DNA of 64,000 bases, from assembly GCA_022709425.1 (NCBI GenBank), contig JAKLIW010000001.1:81552-145551 (forward strand), given 5' to 3'. Below, piece after piece: positions 50,827 to 59,239 of this stretch (positions are counted from its first letter, which is position 1; every line of letters begins with the position of its first letter). The position numbers were made by a program, and so were the translations under genes. This DNA is from a bacterium. Lineage in GTDB: Bacteria; UBP6; UBA1177; JAKLFG01. The notes beneath the pieces are model-generated. The model saw nothing but the letters and a program-made list of their open reading frames with translations, was not told the origin of the DNA and did no database searches.

Positions 50827-51732
50827 ATGCAGTTCGACTGGATGAAGATCCCTTACGCGCTCCTCACCCTCTTCATCGTCATCAACTTCGGCTACCTGCT
50901 CAACTCCTTCATCGCCAAGATAGCGGCGCGCGTCGGGCGGCGGCGCGGCATCCCGATCTGGCAGACCTACATCGACGTGGCCAAGAACTACGGCCTGCGC
51001 ACCTCGATAACGCACGGCGTTATGTTCTACCTCGGCCCGGTGTTCCGGCTTTCGGGCGGCGTGGGACTGCTCTTGTTCGTTCCGTCGATCTACGGCTCCT
51101 CTATGTTCTCGAACCTCTCGTTCGCGGGCGACCTCATACTCGCCCTCTACTTCGTCTTCTTCGGGACGCTCGGGATGGCGCTCGGCGCCGCAGAGAGCGG
51201 ACATCCCTACTCGGCCATCGGCATCACGCGGGGACTTTCGCAGGTGACCGCCGCCGAACTCCCCTTCGCGCTCGCCATCTTTTCGGTGGCGCTCCAGTAT
51301 CAGACGCTGTCGGTCACCGATATCGTCGCGGCCCAGCAGGGGGGCATCCTCCACTGGACGCTCTTCACCAACCCGCTCGCGGTCGTCGCGGCGATGCTCT
51401 CGTTCCTCGGATCGATGATGCGCCCCCCCTTCGACGTGGTGCTCGCGCCGCAGGAGATACCGATCGGGCCGCCGACCGAATACCATTCCTCCTACCTCGC
51501 CCTCATGCAGACCAACCGCGCGATATTCCCCATCGCGAAGATCGTGATATACATGAATCTCTTCTTCGGCGGCGCGACCGACTGGCCGACCTTCTTCCTC
51601 AAGGTATTCCTTATCTATATGTGGTCGGTCTTCGTCGGCGTCTCCTTTCCGCGGTTCCGCGTCGATCAGTCGATCCGCTGGTTCCTGATCTGGGCGGTGC
51701 CGATCGGCGTCCTTTCGATAGTGCTGGTGTGA
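50827..51732 (+). CDS. NuoH-like membrane subunit (MbhM-like)
   Basis: 301 residues, about eight helices. Family features: ESGHPYSAIGITRGLSQVTA, AELPFALAI, RPPFDVVLAPQEIPIGPPTE. This subunit links the hydrophilic redox arm to the antiporters. It is placed directly after the antiporter gene (1-base gap), before the small and large redox subunits, unlike archaeal Mbh where it follows them. Confidence 0.92.
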   Translation: MQFDWMKIPYALLTLFIVINFGYLLNSFIAKIAARVGRRRGIPIWQTYIDVAKNYGLRTSITHGVMFYLGPVFRLSGGVGLLLFVPSIYGSSMFSNLSFAGDLILALYFVFFGTLGMALGAAESGHPYSAIGITRGLSQVTAAELPFALAIFSVALQYQTLSVTDIVAAQQGGILHWTLFTNPLAVVAAMLSFLGSMMRPPFDVVLAPQEIPIGPPTEYHSSYLALMQTNRAIFPIAKIVIYMNLFFGGATDWPTFFLKVFLIYMWSVFVGVSFPRFRVDQSIRWFLIWAVPIGVLSIVLV

Positions 51733-51738
51733 GGCGAC

Positions 51739-52380
51739 ATGAAGGATGAACTGAAAAAACGGCTCGTCAAAGGCCCCGACGGGGTCGAATTCGAGGTCGA
51801 TCCGCTGCGCGACTACTACTGCGACGCGCGTCCGCAGGTCGAACCGCCCGCCATCTCGAAGATAGTCGAGGACTTCTTCAACTGGGCCCGCGCCGAATCG
51901 CTCTGGATACTCGGCTTCGCCACCGGCTGCGGCGCCATCGAGATGCGGCCGCTCATGACGCCGCGCTTCGACGCCTACCGCTTCGGCGTCCAGTGGCGCC
52001 CCACCCCGCGCCAGTCGAACCTCTTCATCATATCGGGCTACCTCTCGACCAAGACCTTGAAGCGGGTCATCCGCTCCTACGAACAGATGCAGAGCCCGAA
52101 ATATGTGATGGGGCTCGGTTCCTGCACGATAAACGGCGGGATGTACTGGGACTCCTACAACACCATCAAGCGGCTCGATGACTACCTGCCGGTCGATGTC
52201 TATGTGGCGGGCTGCATGCCGCGTCCCGAGGCGCTGCTGGCCGGGTTCGAGGAACTCAAGCGGATCATCCGCGAAGGGAAAGGCGAAGGGGCCAACAAGT
52301 ACGCCGCCGAATTCGACCGCTACAAGGCGAATCAGAAGAAGGTGATACACGACTGGGATATGCCCGACTATAACTGGTAG
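51739..52380 (+). CDS. NuoB-like [4Fe-4S] small subunit (MbhJ-like) with three visible N2-type ligands
   Basis: 213 residues. Core matches NuoB: LGFATGCGAIEMRPLMTPRF, WRPTPRQSNLFIISGYLS, GLGSCTINGGMYWDSYNT, PVDVYVAGCMPRPEALL. Cys64, Cys129 and Cys159 are kept, but the second of the paired Cys in NuoB (CCAIE) is Gly65 here. The proximal cluster may use another ligand or be altered. Would sit between the ferredoxin subunit and the large subunit in electron flow. Confidence 0.9.
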   Translation: MKDELKKRLVKGPDGVEFEVDPLRDYYCDARPQVEPPAISKIVEDFFNWARAESLWILGFATGCGAIEMRPLMTPRFDAYRFGVQWRPTPRQSNLFIISGYLSTKTLKRVIRSYEQMQSPKYVMGLGSCTINGGMYWDSYNTIKRLDDYLPVDVYVAGCMPRPEALLAGFEELKRIIREGKGEGANKYAAEFDRYKANQKKVIHDWDMPDYNW

Positions 52381-52386
52381 GAAGCG

Positions 52387-52917
52387 ATGCGTGAACTCTA
52401 TGAACAGCTGAAACGGCTCTTCCCGCTGGGGGAATATACCGAACAGCGCCGCGATCTCGCCTTCGTGACGGTGCCCAAGGATCATCTGCGGCCGCTCCTC
52501 ATCCACCTGCGCGACCGCGAAGGGTTCACCCATCTGGTCCTGCTGACGGCGGTCGACTGGATCGAAGAGGGACGCTTCCAGCTCACCTACCTCATGAACG
52601 ACCGCGCCGGGAAACGCGATCTCGGCCTCCGGGTGCTCATCCCGCGCGACGGCGCGGCGATGGAAGGGATCCACGATCTCTGGCCGACCGCGGCGACCTA
52701 CCAGCGCGAACTGCGTGAGATGTTCGGCATCGACTTCCCCGGCAGTCCCCGCGTGAACGGGGAGTTCATACTGGAAGGGTGGACCGGGATGCCCCCCTAC
52801 CGGCGCGACTTCGACACAAAGAAATTCTCCGAAGAGAACTTCAACCACCGGCCGGGCCGCGCGACCAAGGACCCGGCGAAGCACATGAAGGACAAGCTTT
52901 ACCCCGACGAGGCGTGA
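52387..52917 (+). CDS. NuoC-like 30-kDa subunit (MbhK-like)
   Basis: 176 residues. NuoC hallmarks: DREGFTHLVLLTAVDW, YQRELREMFGIDFPGSPRVN, and LEGWTGMPPYRRDF. Structural subunit of the peripheral arm that contacts the large subunit. 6-base gap upstream, 1-base gap downstream. Confidence 0.92.
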   Translation: MRELYEQLKRLFPLGEYTEQRRDLAFVTVPKDHLRPLLIHLRDREGFTHLVLLTAVDWIEEGRFQLTYLMNDRAGKRDLGLRVLIPRDGAAMEGIHDLWPTAATYQRELREMFGIDFPGSPRVNGEFILEGWTGMPPYRRDFDTKKFSEENFNHRPGRATKDPAKHMKDKLYPDEA

Positions 52918-52918
52918 C

Positions 52919-54097
52919 ATGGCGCTCTACGAACCCGACCGCAGTCAGTACCCGGCGAAAAAGCCCGACGGGACGCTCGACATCGACCTGACCTCGGGCA
53001 AATACCTCAAACTGTGGCAGGGCCCCCAGCACCCCGGCATCACCGGCAACATGTCGCTGGAACTGACCGTCTGCGGCGACGAGGTGGTTGATTGCCAGAC
53101 CCATGTCGGCTATCTGCACCGCGGCTTCGAGAAACTGATGGAGCGGCGCACCTACATCCAGTGTTTCCCGATCGTCTGCCGCATCTGCGTCCCCGAACCG
53201 GACTTCAACGAATACTGCTACGCCGCGGCGGTCGAGGAACTTTCCGGCATCACCGCGCCGCGCCGCGCCGACTGGATACGGACCCTCATCCTCGAGATGG
53301 GGCGCATCAATTCCTACATGATGTACCTCGGCGGTCAGGCGGGAAGCCTCGGCATGGGGGTCATCGGCCAGTGGACCACCTATGTCCGCGACCTGATGCT
53401 CGACCGGTTCGAGGAACTGACCGGCGCCCGCATCTACCACATGTTCATCCTGCCGGGCGGCGTCCGCGACGGCCTCCCCGAGGGCTTCGAGAAACGGATG
53501 GAAGAGACGCTCCGCGAGATAGAGAGCACGATGAAGGATGTCCACGAGGCGATGTTCTGCAACGCCGTCTTCAAGAAACGGGCCGTCGGACTGGGCTACA
53601 TCGACCCGGCGCTCATCGAACCCTACGGCGTCACCGGGCCGACCGCCCGCGCCGCCGGCGTCGCGAAGGATGTCCGCAAGGACTTCCCGTATCTGGTCTA
53701 CCCCGAACTCGATTTTGAACCGGTCACGGGGAAGGACTCCGACGCCTTCACCCGCGCCGATGTCCGCCGCCGCGATGTACTCCTCTCCATCGACCTCCTC
53801 CGCCAGATACTCGCCAAGATGCCGCACGACGGCCCGCTCATGGCGAAGATACCTAATGTCCTTCACTGGAAGGTGCCGCGCGGCGAAACCTATATCCGTG
53901 CCGAATGTTCGCGCGGCGAATACGGTTACTACATCGTCGCCGACGGTTCGGGCTACCCGCGCCGCGTGAATGTCCGCGGCCCGTCGTACACCCACGCCGT
54001 CGCCCTGCTGGAGCGGCTGATCATCAATGTGAACATCGCCGATGTCGCCGGGCTCATGGTATCGCTCCACACCTATCCGCCCGAGATAGAGAGGTAA
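52919..54097 (+). CDS. NuoD-like large subunit (MbhL/MbxL-like) without Ni-binding C-terminal CxxC
   Basis: 392 residues. NuoD/hydrogenase large-subunit fold: LWQGPQHPGITGNMSLEL, VGYLHRGFEKLMERRTYIQ, EMGRINSYMMYLGGQAGSLG, ECSRGEYGYYIVADGSGYPR. Around the usual N-terminal RxCGxC of NiFe hydrogenases it has Cys87 and Cys90 (VCRICVPEPDF), so the second CxxC Cys is Glu. The C-terminus (NIADVAGLMVSLHTYPP) has no CxxC. A NiFe site is therefore not expected; the subunit resembles Mbx/MBS or complex I in losing it. Substrate site unknown. Confidence 0.9.
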   Translation: MALYEPDRSQYPAKKPDGTLDIDLTSGKYLKLWQGPQHPGITGNMSLELTVCGDEVVDCQTHVGYLHRGFEKLMERRTYIQCFPIVCRICVPEPDFNEYCYAAAVEELSGITAPRRADWIRTLILEMGRINSYMMYLGGQAGSLGMGVIGQWTTYVRDLMLDRFEELTGARIYHMFILPGGVRDGLPEGFEKRMEETLREIESTMKDVHEAMFCNAVFKKRAVGLGYIDPALIEPYGVTGPTARAAGVAKDVRKDFPYLVYPELDFEPVTGKDSDAFTRADVRRRDVLLSIDLLRQILAKMPHDGPLMAKIPNVLHWKVPRGETYIRAECSRGEYGYYIVADGSGYPRRVNVRGPSYTHAVALLERLIINVNIADVAGLMVSLHTYPPEIER

Positions 54098-54099
54098 CG

Positions 54100-55896
54100 A
54101 TGAAGATACGCGATATCCTCTCACCCTTCACCGTCTGGAAGAACCTGTTCCGCGACCCGGTGACGATCAACGACCCGGTCCGCGAACGCCCCGGCGCGCC
54201 GCGCTACCGCGGGTTCCACAAGAACGACGTAAAGAAATGCATCGGCTGCGGCACCTGCGAGACCATCTGCCAGAACGGCGCCATCGACATGGTGCCGGTC
54301 GACGGCATCGCGGCAAAAGAGGGCGATTCAGGGCTCCGCCCGCGCATCGACTACGGCCGCTGCTGCTGGTGCGCCCTGTGCGTCGATGTCTGCATGACCA
54401 AGTCGCTCACGATGTCGAACGACTATCAGTGGATCGACCGCGATCCCGACGCCTTCCGCTTCACCCCCGGTGTCGACAAGAAGAAATGGGATGATGCCGA
54501 ACTGGGCTATACACGGCCCGACGCGCACCGGCTCACCCCCGAAGAGCGCATCCACATGCAGGAACTCGGCCCCGAGACGCGCATCGGTTCGTTCATCGAG
54601 ATCGTGAAGGGCTATTCGGTGGACGAGGCGCGCAAAGAGGCCGACCGCTGCGTCTCCTGCGGTCTGTGCGTCGCCACCTGCCCCGCCCACATGGCGATAC
54701 CCGACTACATCGCCGCGATACGCGACGGCGACTACGAACGCGGCCTCAAACTCCTCTACGACACCAACCCGCTCCCCGAGGTCTGCGGCCGGGTCTGTAC
54801 CCACAAATGCGAATCGGTCTGCGCCGTCAAACATGAGGGCGACCCCATCGCGATCCGTTGGCTCAAACGCCACATCGCCGATCAGGTGCCGCTTGACAAG
54901 TACCGCGCCATCGTCGGCGCGGCCGAACCGGCCACCGGGAAAAAGGTCGCCGTCGTCGGCGCCGGCCCGGCGGGCCTGTCGGCCGCCTATTACCTCGCCC
55001 GGATGGGCCACGCCGTCGAGATATTCGAGGCGCTCCCGGCCGCCGGCGGCATGATGCGCTACGGCATCCCCGAATACCGCCTCCCCTACCCTGACCTCGA
55101 CAAGGACATCGCGTTCGTGAAAGAACTCGGCGTCAAGATAACGCTGAACACCCGCGTCGGGAAAGATGTCACCCTCGACGACCTGCGCAAGAAGTTCGAC
55201 GCCCTCTTCATCTCGACCGGTCTCCACCTCGGCCGCTCGACCAAGGTCCCCGGCGCCGACCACCCGAAGGTTTTCCAGTCGATCGACCTCCTGCGCCGCG
55301 TAACGCTCGGTGAGGATATCTACTGTCCCGAACAGGCCATCGTCATCGGCGGCGGCAATGTCGCGATGGACATCGCCCGGACGCTCGCCCGCATCCAGAC
55401 CAAAAAGTACGGGAAAGTGGGCGTGACGCTCCTCTGCCTTGAGACCGAGGATATCATGCCGGCCGACCGTGAGGAGATCGTCGAATCGCGCGAGGAAGGG
55501 GTCGTCCTCCGTCCCGGCTACGGGCCGACCCGCATCGACACCGACGGCGACCGCGTGACGGGGACCCGTTTTGTCCGCTGTCTTTCGGTATTCGACGAGA
55601 ACGGCCGCTTCGCCCCGCGCTTCGACCAGAGCGACGAGATCGCGATCAGCGGCGCGATGGTGGTCGAATCTATCGGTCAGGGAATGGATCTCTCCTACCT
55701 GCCCGACGACCTGCAGAAACAAATAGTCTTCGAGCGGGGCCGCCCGAAGGTCGACCGCCACTTCCGGACGAGCCTGCCGTGGCTCTACGCCGGCGGCGAC
55801 ATCGTGCAGGGTCCCGATGTGATACACGGCATCGCCAACGGCCACGCCGCTGCCGTCGGCATCGATATTTATCTACGGGGGAAAATGGAGCAATAA
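54100..55896 (+). CDS. NuoI-like ferredoxin fused to glutamate-synthase-small-subunit-like flavoprotein
   Basis: 598 residues from the ATG at 54100. The N-terminal NuoI/MbhN-like part holds two [4Fe-4S] motifs (Cys47-50-53-57; Cys88-91-94-98). A second Fe-S section (Cys184-187-190-194, CVSCGLCVATCP, and Cys229-233-237-241) leads into a GltD/NfnB-type domain with FAD motif VVGAGPAGLSAAYYLA (287-292 core) and NAD(P) motif IGGGNVAMDIARTLA (417-424). The fusion gives a direct route from NAD(P)H or ferredoxin to the complex. Such a union is unusual; NAD(P) preference is not readable by eye. Confidence 0.88.
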   Translation: MKIRDILSPFTVWKNLFRDPVTINDPVRERPGAPRYRGFHKNDVKKCIGCGTCETICQNGAIDMVPVDGIAAKEGDSGLRPRIDYGRCCWCALCVDVCMTKSLTMSNDYQWIDRDPDAFRFTPGVDKKKWDDAELGYTRPDAHRLTPEERIHMQELGPETRIGSFIEIVKGYSVDEARKEADRCVSCGLCVATCPAHMAIPDYIAAIRDGDYERGLKLLYDTNPLPEVCGRVCTHKCESVCAVKHEGDPIAIRWLKRHIADQVPLDKYRAIVGAAEPATGKKVAVVGAGPAGLSAAYYLARMGHAVEIFEALPAAGGMMRYGIPEYRLPYPDLDKDIAFVKELGVKITLNTRVGKDVTLDDLRKKFDALFISTGLHLGRSTKVPGADHPKVFQSIDLLRRVTLGEDIYCPEQAIVIGGGNVAMDIARTLARIQTKKYGKVGVTLLCLETEDIMPADREEIVESREEGVVLRPGYGPTRIDTDGDRVTGTRFVRCLSVFDENGRFAPRFDQSDEIAISGAMVVESIGQGMDLSYLPDDLQKQIVFERGRPKVDRHFRTSLPWLYAGGDIVQGPDVIHGIANGHAAAVGIDIYLRGKMEQ

Positions 55897-55897
55897 C

Positions 55898-56353
55898 ATG
55901 AGAAAACTGACCACCCACGGCATCCTTGAGTTCTCGGAACGCATCGAACGCGAAAGTTTCGACTTCTACACCGCCGCCGAACGGGCGATCGCCGACAGAT
56001 CGCTCAAAGAACTCTGCCGCGACCTCGCGACGCAGGAACAGGGGCATGTGAACCAGATCCGGGCGCGCTTGGACCGTGCCAAACTTGACCGTGCCATACT
56101 CGAAAAACAGTTGCCGGTCGACGGTGCGATCATGAAACGGATAGTCGCCACCCCCCCCATCGCCCCCGGCGCAACACCACGCGCTATACTGACGATCGCC
56201 CATCAACGGGAGATGAACACCCGGCAGTTCTACGCGACACTCCTGACATTGACCGAACTTGATCATGATATCGTGAAACTCTTTGAAGAACTCATGCGGC
56301 AGGAAGAACTTCACGCCGAAAGCGTGAAGAAACGCCTAGCATTGCTCCACTAA
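55898..56353 (+). CDS. Ferritin-like/rubrerythrin-domain protein
   Basis: 151 residues. Four-helix ferritin-like fold with two ExxH-type sites (ATQEQGHVNQI and RQEELHAESV) and other Glu residues (FSERIERESFDFY) for a di-iron centre. No rubredoxin domain. It follows the flavoprotein gene by one base, so it is the last gene of the operon. Likely removes peroxide or oxygen or stores iron; it may protect the complex from oxidative damage. Confidence 0.88.
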   Translation: MRKLTTHGILEFSERIERESFDFYTAAERAIADRSLKELCRDLATQEQGHVNQIRARLDRAKLDRAILEKQLPVDGAIMKRIVATPPIAPGATPRAILTIAHQREMNTRQFYATLLTLTELDHDIVKLFEELMRQEELHAESVKKRLALLH

Positions 56354-56379
56354 AAAAAACCCGCGCCGGATGGCGCGGG
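56352..56379 (-). terminator. Rho-independent terminator of ppdK
   Basis: Perfect 8-base stem CCCGCGCC/GGCGCGGG with GGAT loop; on the minus strand it is followed by eight U. It ends PPDK transcription and abuts the end of the opposite operon. Confidence 0.9.
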
Positions 56380-56405
56380 GCATAACTTCAAAACAGACCT
56401 GATAA

Positions 56406-59150
56406 TTACTTCTTCTTCTGCTTCGGCGCCTTGTCGTGACGGATGGCCGCCTGCGCCGCCGCAAGACGCGCTATCGGCACCCGGTAGGGCGAACAGGAGA
56501 CATAGTTGAGCCCGACACGGTGGAAGAAATCGATCGAATCGGGGTCGCCGCCGTGTTCGCCGCAGACGCCGAGTTTGAGGTTCGGGCGGCTCTTGCGCCC
56601 CTTCTCGCACGCCATCGCGACGAGCTGTCCGACGCCTTCCTGATCGATCGACTGGAACGGATCTTTCTCAAGTATCTTGTTGTCGATGTAGACCTTGGTG
56701 AAGCGGGCGGCGTCGTCACGCGAGAAGCCGAGCGTCATCTGGGTCAGGTCGTTGGTGCCGAAGCTGAAGAACTGGGCATCCTTCGCGATCTCGTCGGCGG
56801 TCACCGCGCCGCGCGGGACCTCGATCATCGTGCCGACCATGTAGTCGACGCGGATCTTCTTCTCGGCGAAGACCTTCTCGGCGGTCTTCACGATGAGGTC
56901 GGCCTGATGGAGATATTCCTTCTTGTTGCCCACCAGCGGTATCATGATCTCGGGAAGCACCTTGACCTTCTTCTTCGCCAGTTCGCACGCCGCTTCGATG
57001 ATGGCGCGCGCCTGCATTTCCGATATCTCGGGATAGGTGATGCCCAGACGACAGCCGCGGTGACCGAGCATCGGGTTGAATTCGTGGAGTTCCTCGACCT
57101 TCTCCTGCACCTGCTTGAGGGTGATGCCCATGGTCTTGGCCATCTCTTTCTGCTGGTCGAGTTCCTGCGGAAGGAATTCATGCAGGGGCGGATCGAGCAG
57201 GCGGATGGTGACCGGCAGACCTTCCATCGCCTTGAAGATGCCGAGGAAGTCCTCGCGCTGGTTCTTGATGAGTTTGGCGAGCGCCTTGCGACGGCCCTGC
57301 TCGTCGTCGGCGAGTATCATCTCGCGGACCGCAATGATGCGGTCGCCTTCGAAGAACATGTGCTCGGTGCGGGTCAGGCCGATGCCTTCGGCGCCGAAGC
57401 GGCGGGCGACGGTCGAATCGTGCGGGGTGTCGGCGTTGGTGCGGACCTTGAGGGTGCGCCGCGCGTCGGCCCAGCCCATCAGTACGCCGAATTCGCCTTC
57501 GAATTTCGCGTCCTCGGTCTTTATCTGGCCGAGGAACACTTCGCCGGTCGAACCGTCGAGCGATATCCAGTCGCCTTCCTTTATCGTGACCTTGTCGACC
57601 TTGAGGGTGCGCGCCTTGTAGTCGATGAGGAGCGCGCCGCAGCCCGATACGCAGCATTTGCCCATGCCGCGCGCCACGACCGCCGCGTGGCTGGTCATGC
57701 CGCCGCGGGCGGTAAGAATGCCCTGCGCCACCGCCATGCCGCCGATGTCCTCGGGGCTGGTCTCGATGCGGACGAGGATGACCTTCTCTTTCTTCGCGGC
57801 CCAATTTTCGGCGTCCTCGGCGTTGAAGACCACTCTGCCGGTCGCGGCGCCCGGGCTCGCCGGAAGTCCGCGCGCGACCATCTTACCCTTCCCCTTCTCG
57901 GCCTTGATGAACTGCGGGTGGAGCAGCTGGTCGAGGTCGGAAGGCTTGACGCGCAGGAGCGCCTCATCCTTGGTGATGAGCCCTTCCTTCACCATGTCGA
58001 CCGCCGTCTTCACCGCCGCCGCCGCGGTCCGTTTGCCCGAACGGGTCTGGAGCATGTAGAGTTTCTTATTCTCTATCGTGAACTCGATATCCTGCATATC
58101 GCGGTAGTGCTTTTCGAGCTTCGTGTAGATCGAAACGAGCTGTTTGTAGGTCGCCGGCATATACTCCTCCAGCGAGGGATACTGCTCTTTGCGGGTCTTT
58201 TCGGGGATGTTGTTCTCGGTGGCCCACTTCTTCGAGCCCTTCACCGTCACCTGCTGGGGGGTGCGGATGCCGGCCACGACATCTTCGCCCTGCGCGTTGA
58301 TGAGGTATTCGCCGTAGAAGGCGTTCTCGCCGGTGGCCGGGTTACGGGTGAAGGCGACGCCGGTGGCGCAGTCGGTGCCCATATTGCCGAAGACCATCGC
58401 CTGCACATTGACGGCGGTGCCCCATTCGGCCGGGATGTCGTTCATCTTGCGGTAGCGGATGGCGCGGTCGTTCATCCACGAACCGAACACCGCGTTGATG
58501 GCGCCCCAGAGCTGTTCCTCGGGATCGGTCGGGAACTCCTTTTTGAGGGTCTTCTTTATCGCCGCCTTGTAGCGCTTGACCAGTTCCTTGAGATCGGCGG
58601 TGGTCAGATCGAGATCGTTCTTGACCTTGCGTTCGTGCTTGAGCTGGTGCATGACCACCTCGAACGGGTCCTCTTCGTCCTTGTTCTCGGGCTTGAGCCC
58701 CATCACGACATCGCCGTACATCTGGATGAAACGGCGGTAGGAATCCCACGCGAACCGTTCGTCGCCCGGCTTCTTGATGAGCCCCTGCAGGGTATCCTCA
58801 TTAAGGCCGAGGTTGAGGATAGTGTCCATCATACCGGGCATCGAGGCGCGGGCGCCCGAGCGGACCGACACGAGGAGCGGGTTCTTGGCCGAACCGAACT
58901 TCTTCCCCATCACCGATTCTATCTTCTTCAGGTTCTCCGCCACCTGCTTTTTCAGTTCGGGCGGATACTTCTTATCCATTTTGTAGTAGACGGCGCACAT
59001 CTCGGTCGAGATGGTGAAACCGGCCGGCACGGGGATGCCGAGGTTGGACATCTCGGCGAGGTTGGCCCCTTTGCCGCCGAGGGTGTTCTTCATCGTGGCG
59101 TCTCCTTCGGAACCGTTGGGGCCGAAGAAATAGACATACTTGGTAGTCAT
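56406..59150 (-). CDS. ppdK: Pyruvate, phosphate dikinase
   Basis: 914 residues, normal length. The N-terminal ATP-grasp domain has [20 protein letters not shown] and [19 protein letters not shown]; the central phosphohistidine domain has [21 protein letters not shown] with His near 488; the C-terminal PEP/pyruvate barrel has [26 protein letters not shown] and [14 protein letters not shown]. It reversibly converts pyruvate, ATP and phosphate to PEP, AMP and pyrophosphate, typical of anaerobes that use pyrophosphate-linked glycolysis. RBS AGGAGG; own promoter and terminator. Confidence 0.97.
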   Translation of the reverse strand: MTTKYVYFFGPNGSEGDATMKNTLGGKGANLAEMSNLGIPVPAGFTISTEMCAVYYKMDKKYPPELKKQVAENLKKIESVMGKKFGSAKNPLLVSVRSGARASMPGMMDTILNLGLNEDTLQGLIKKPGDERFAWDSYRRFIQMYGDVVMGLKPENKDEEDPFEVVMHQLKHERKVKNDLDLTTADLKELVKRYKAAIKKTLKKEFPTDPEEQLWGAINAVFGSWMNDRAIRYRKMNDIPAEWGTAVNVQAMVFGNMGTDCATGVAFTRNPATGENAFYGEYLINAQGEDVVAGIRTPQQVTVKGSKKWATENNIPEKTRKEQYPSLEEYMPATYKQLVSIYTKLEKHYRDMQDIEFTIENKKLYMLQTRSGKRTAAAAVKTAVDMVKEGLITKDEALLRVKPSDLDQLLHPQFIKAEKGKGKMVARGLPASPGAATGRVVFNAEDAENWAAKKEKVILVRIETSPEDIGGMAVAQGILTARGGMTSHAAVVARGMGKCCVSGCGALLIDYKARTLKVDKVTIKEGDWISLDGSTGEVFLGQIKTEDAKFEGEFGVLMGWADARRTLKVRTNADTPHDSTVARRFGAEGIGLTRTEHMFFEGDRIIAVREMILADDEQGRRKALAKLIKNQREDFLGIFKAMEGLPVTIRLLDPPLHEFLPQELDQQKEMAKTMGITLKQVQEKVEELHEFNPMLGHRGCRLGITYPEISEMQARAIIEAACELAKKKVKVLPEIMIPLVGNKKEYLHQADLIVKTAEKVFAEKKIRVDYMVGTMIEVPRGAVTADEIAKDAQFFSFGTNDLTQMTLGFSRDDAARFTKVYIDNKILEKDPFQSIDQEGVGQLVAMACEKGRKSRPNLKLGVCGEHGGDPDSIDFFHRVGLNYVSCSPYRVPIARLAAAQAAIRHDKAPKQKKK

Positions 59151-59190
59151 AGGATCCTCCTGTTACATAGGTCAACACACATCGCGGGTG

Positions 59191-59218
59191 AATATATACG
59201 AATCCTAATGGAATTCAA
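59191..59218 (-). promoter_or_regulatory. Sigma-70-type promoter of ppdK
   Basis: On the minus strand, TTGAAT (plus 59213-59218), 16-base spacer, TATATT (plus 59191-59196); start codon at 59150. Confidence 0.65.
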
Positions 59219-59239
59219 TTTAATTCGATGAGGAGGGCG

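Noticed and set aside
45324..54097. Membrane-bound NiFe hydrogenase (Mbh) making H2
   Set aside because: Gene order is similar, but the large subunit lacks the Ni-binding C-terminal CxxC and has only part of the N-terminal motif.
56436..59231. A 931-codon open frame on the plus strand opposite ppdK, and similar long frames such as 50569-52920 (minus)
   Set aside because: They lie fully opposite well-supported genes, have biased Arg/Asp/Val-rich composition, no recognisable domains and no RBS; they result from high G+C in third codon positions.
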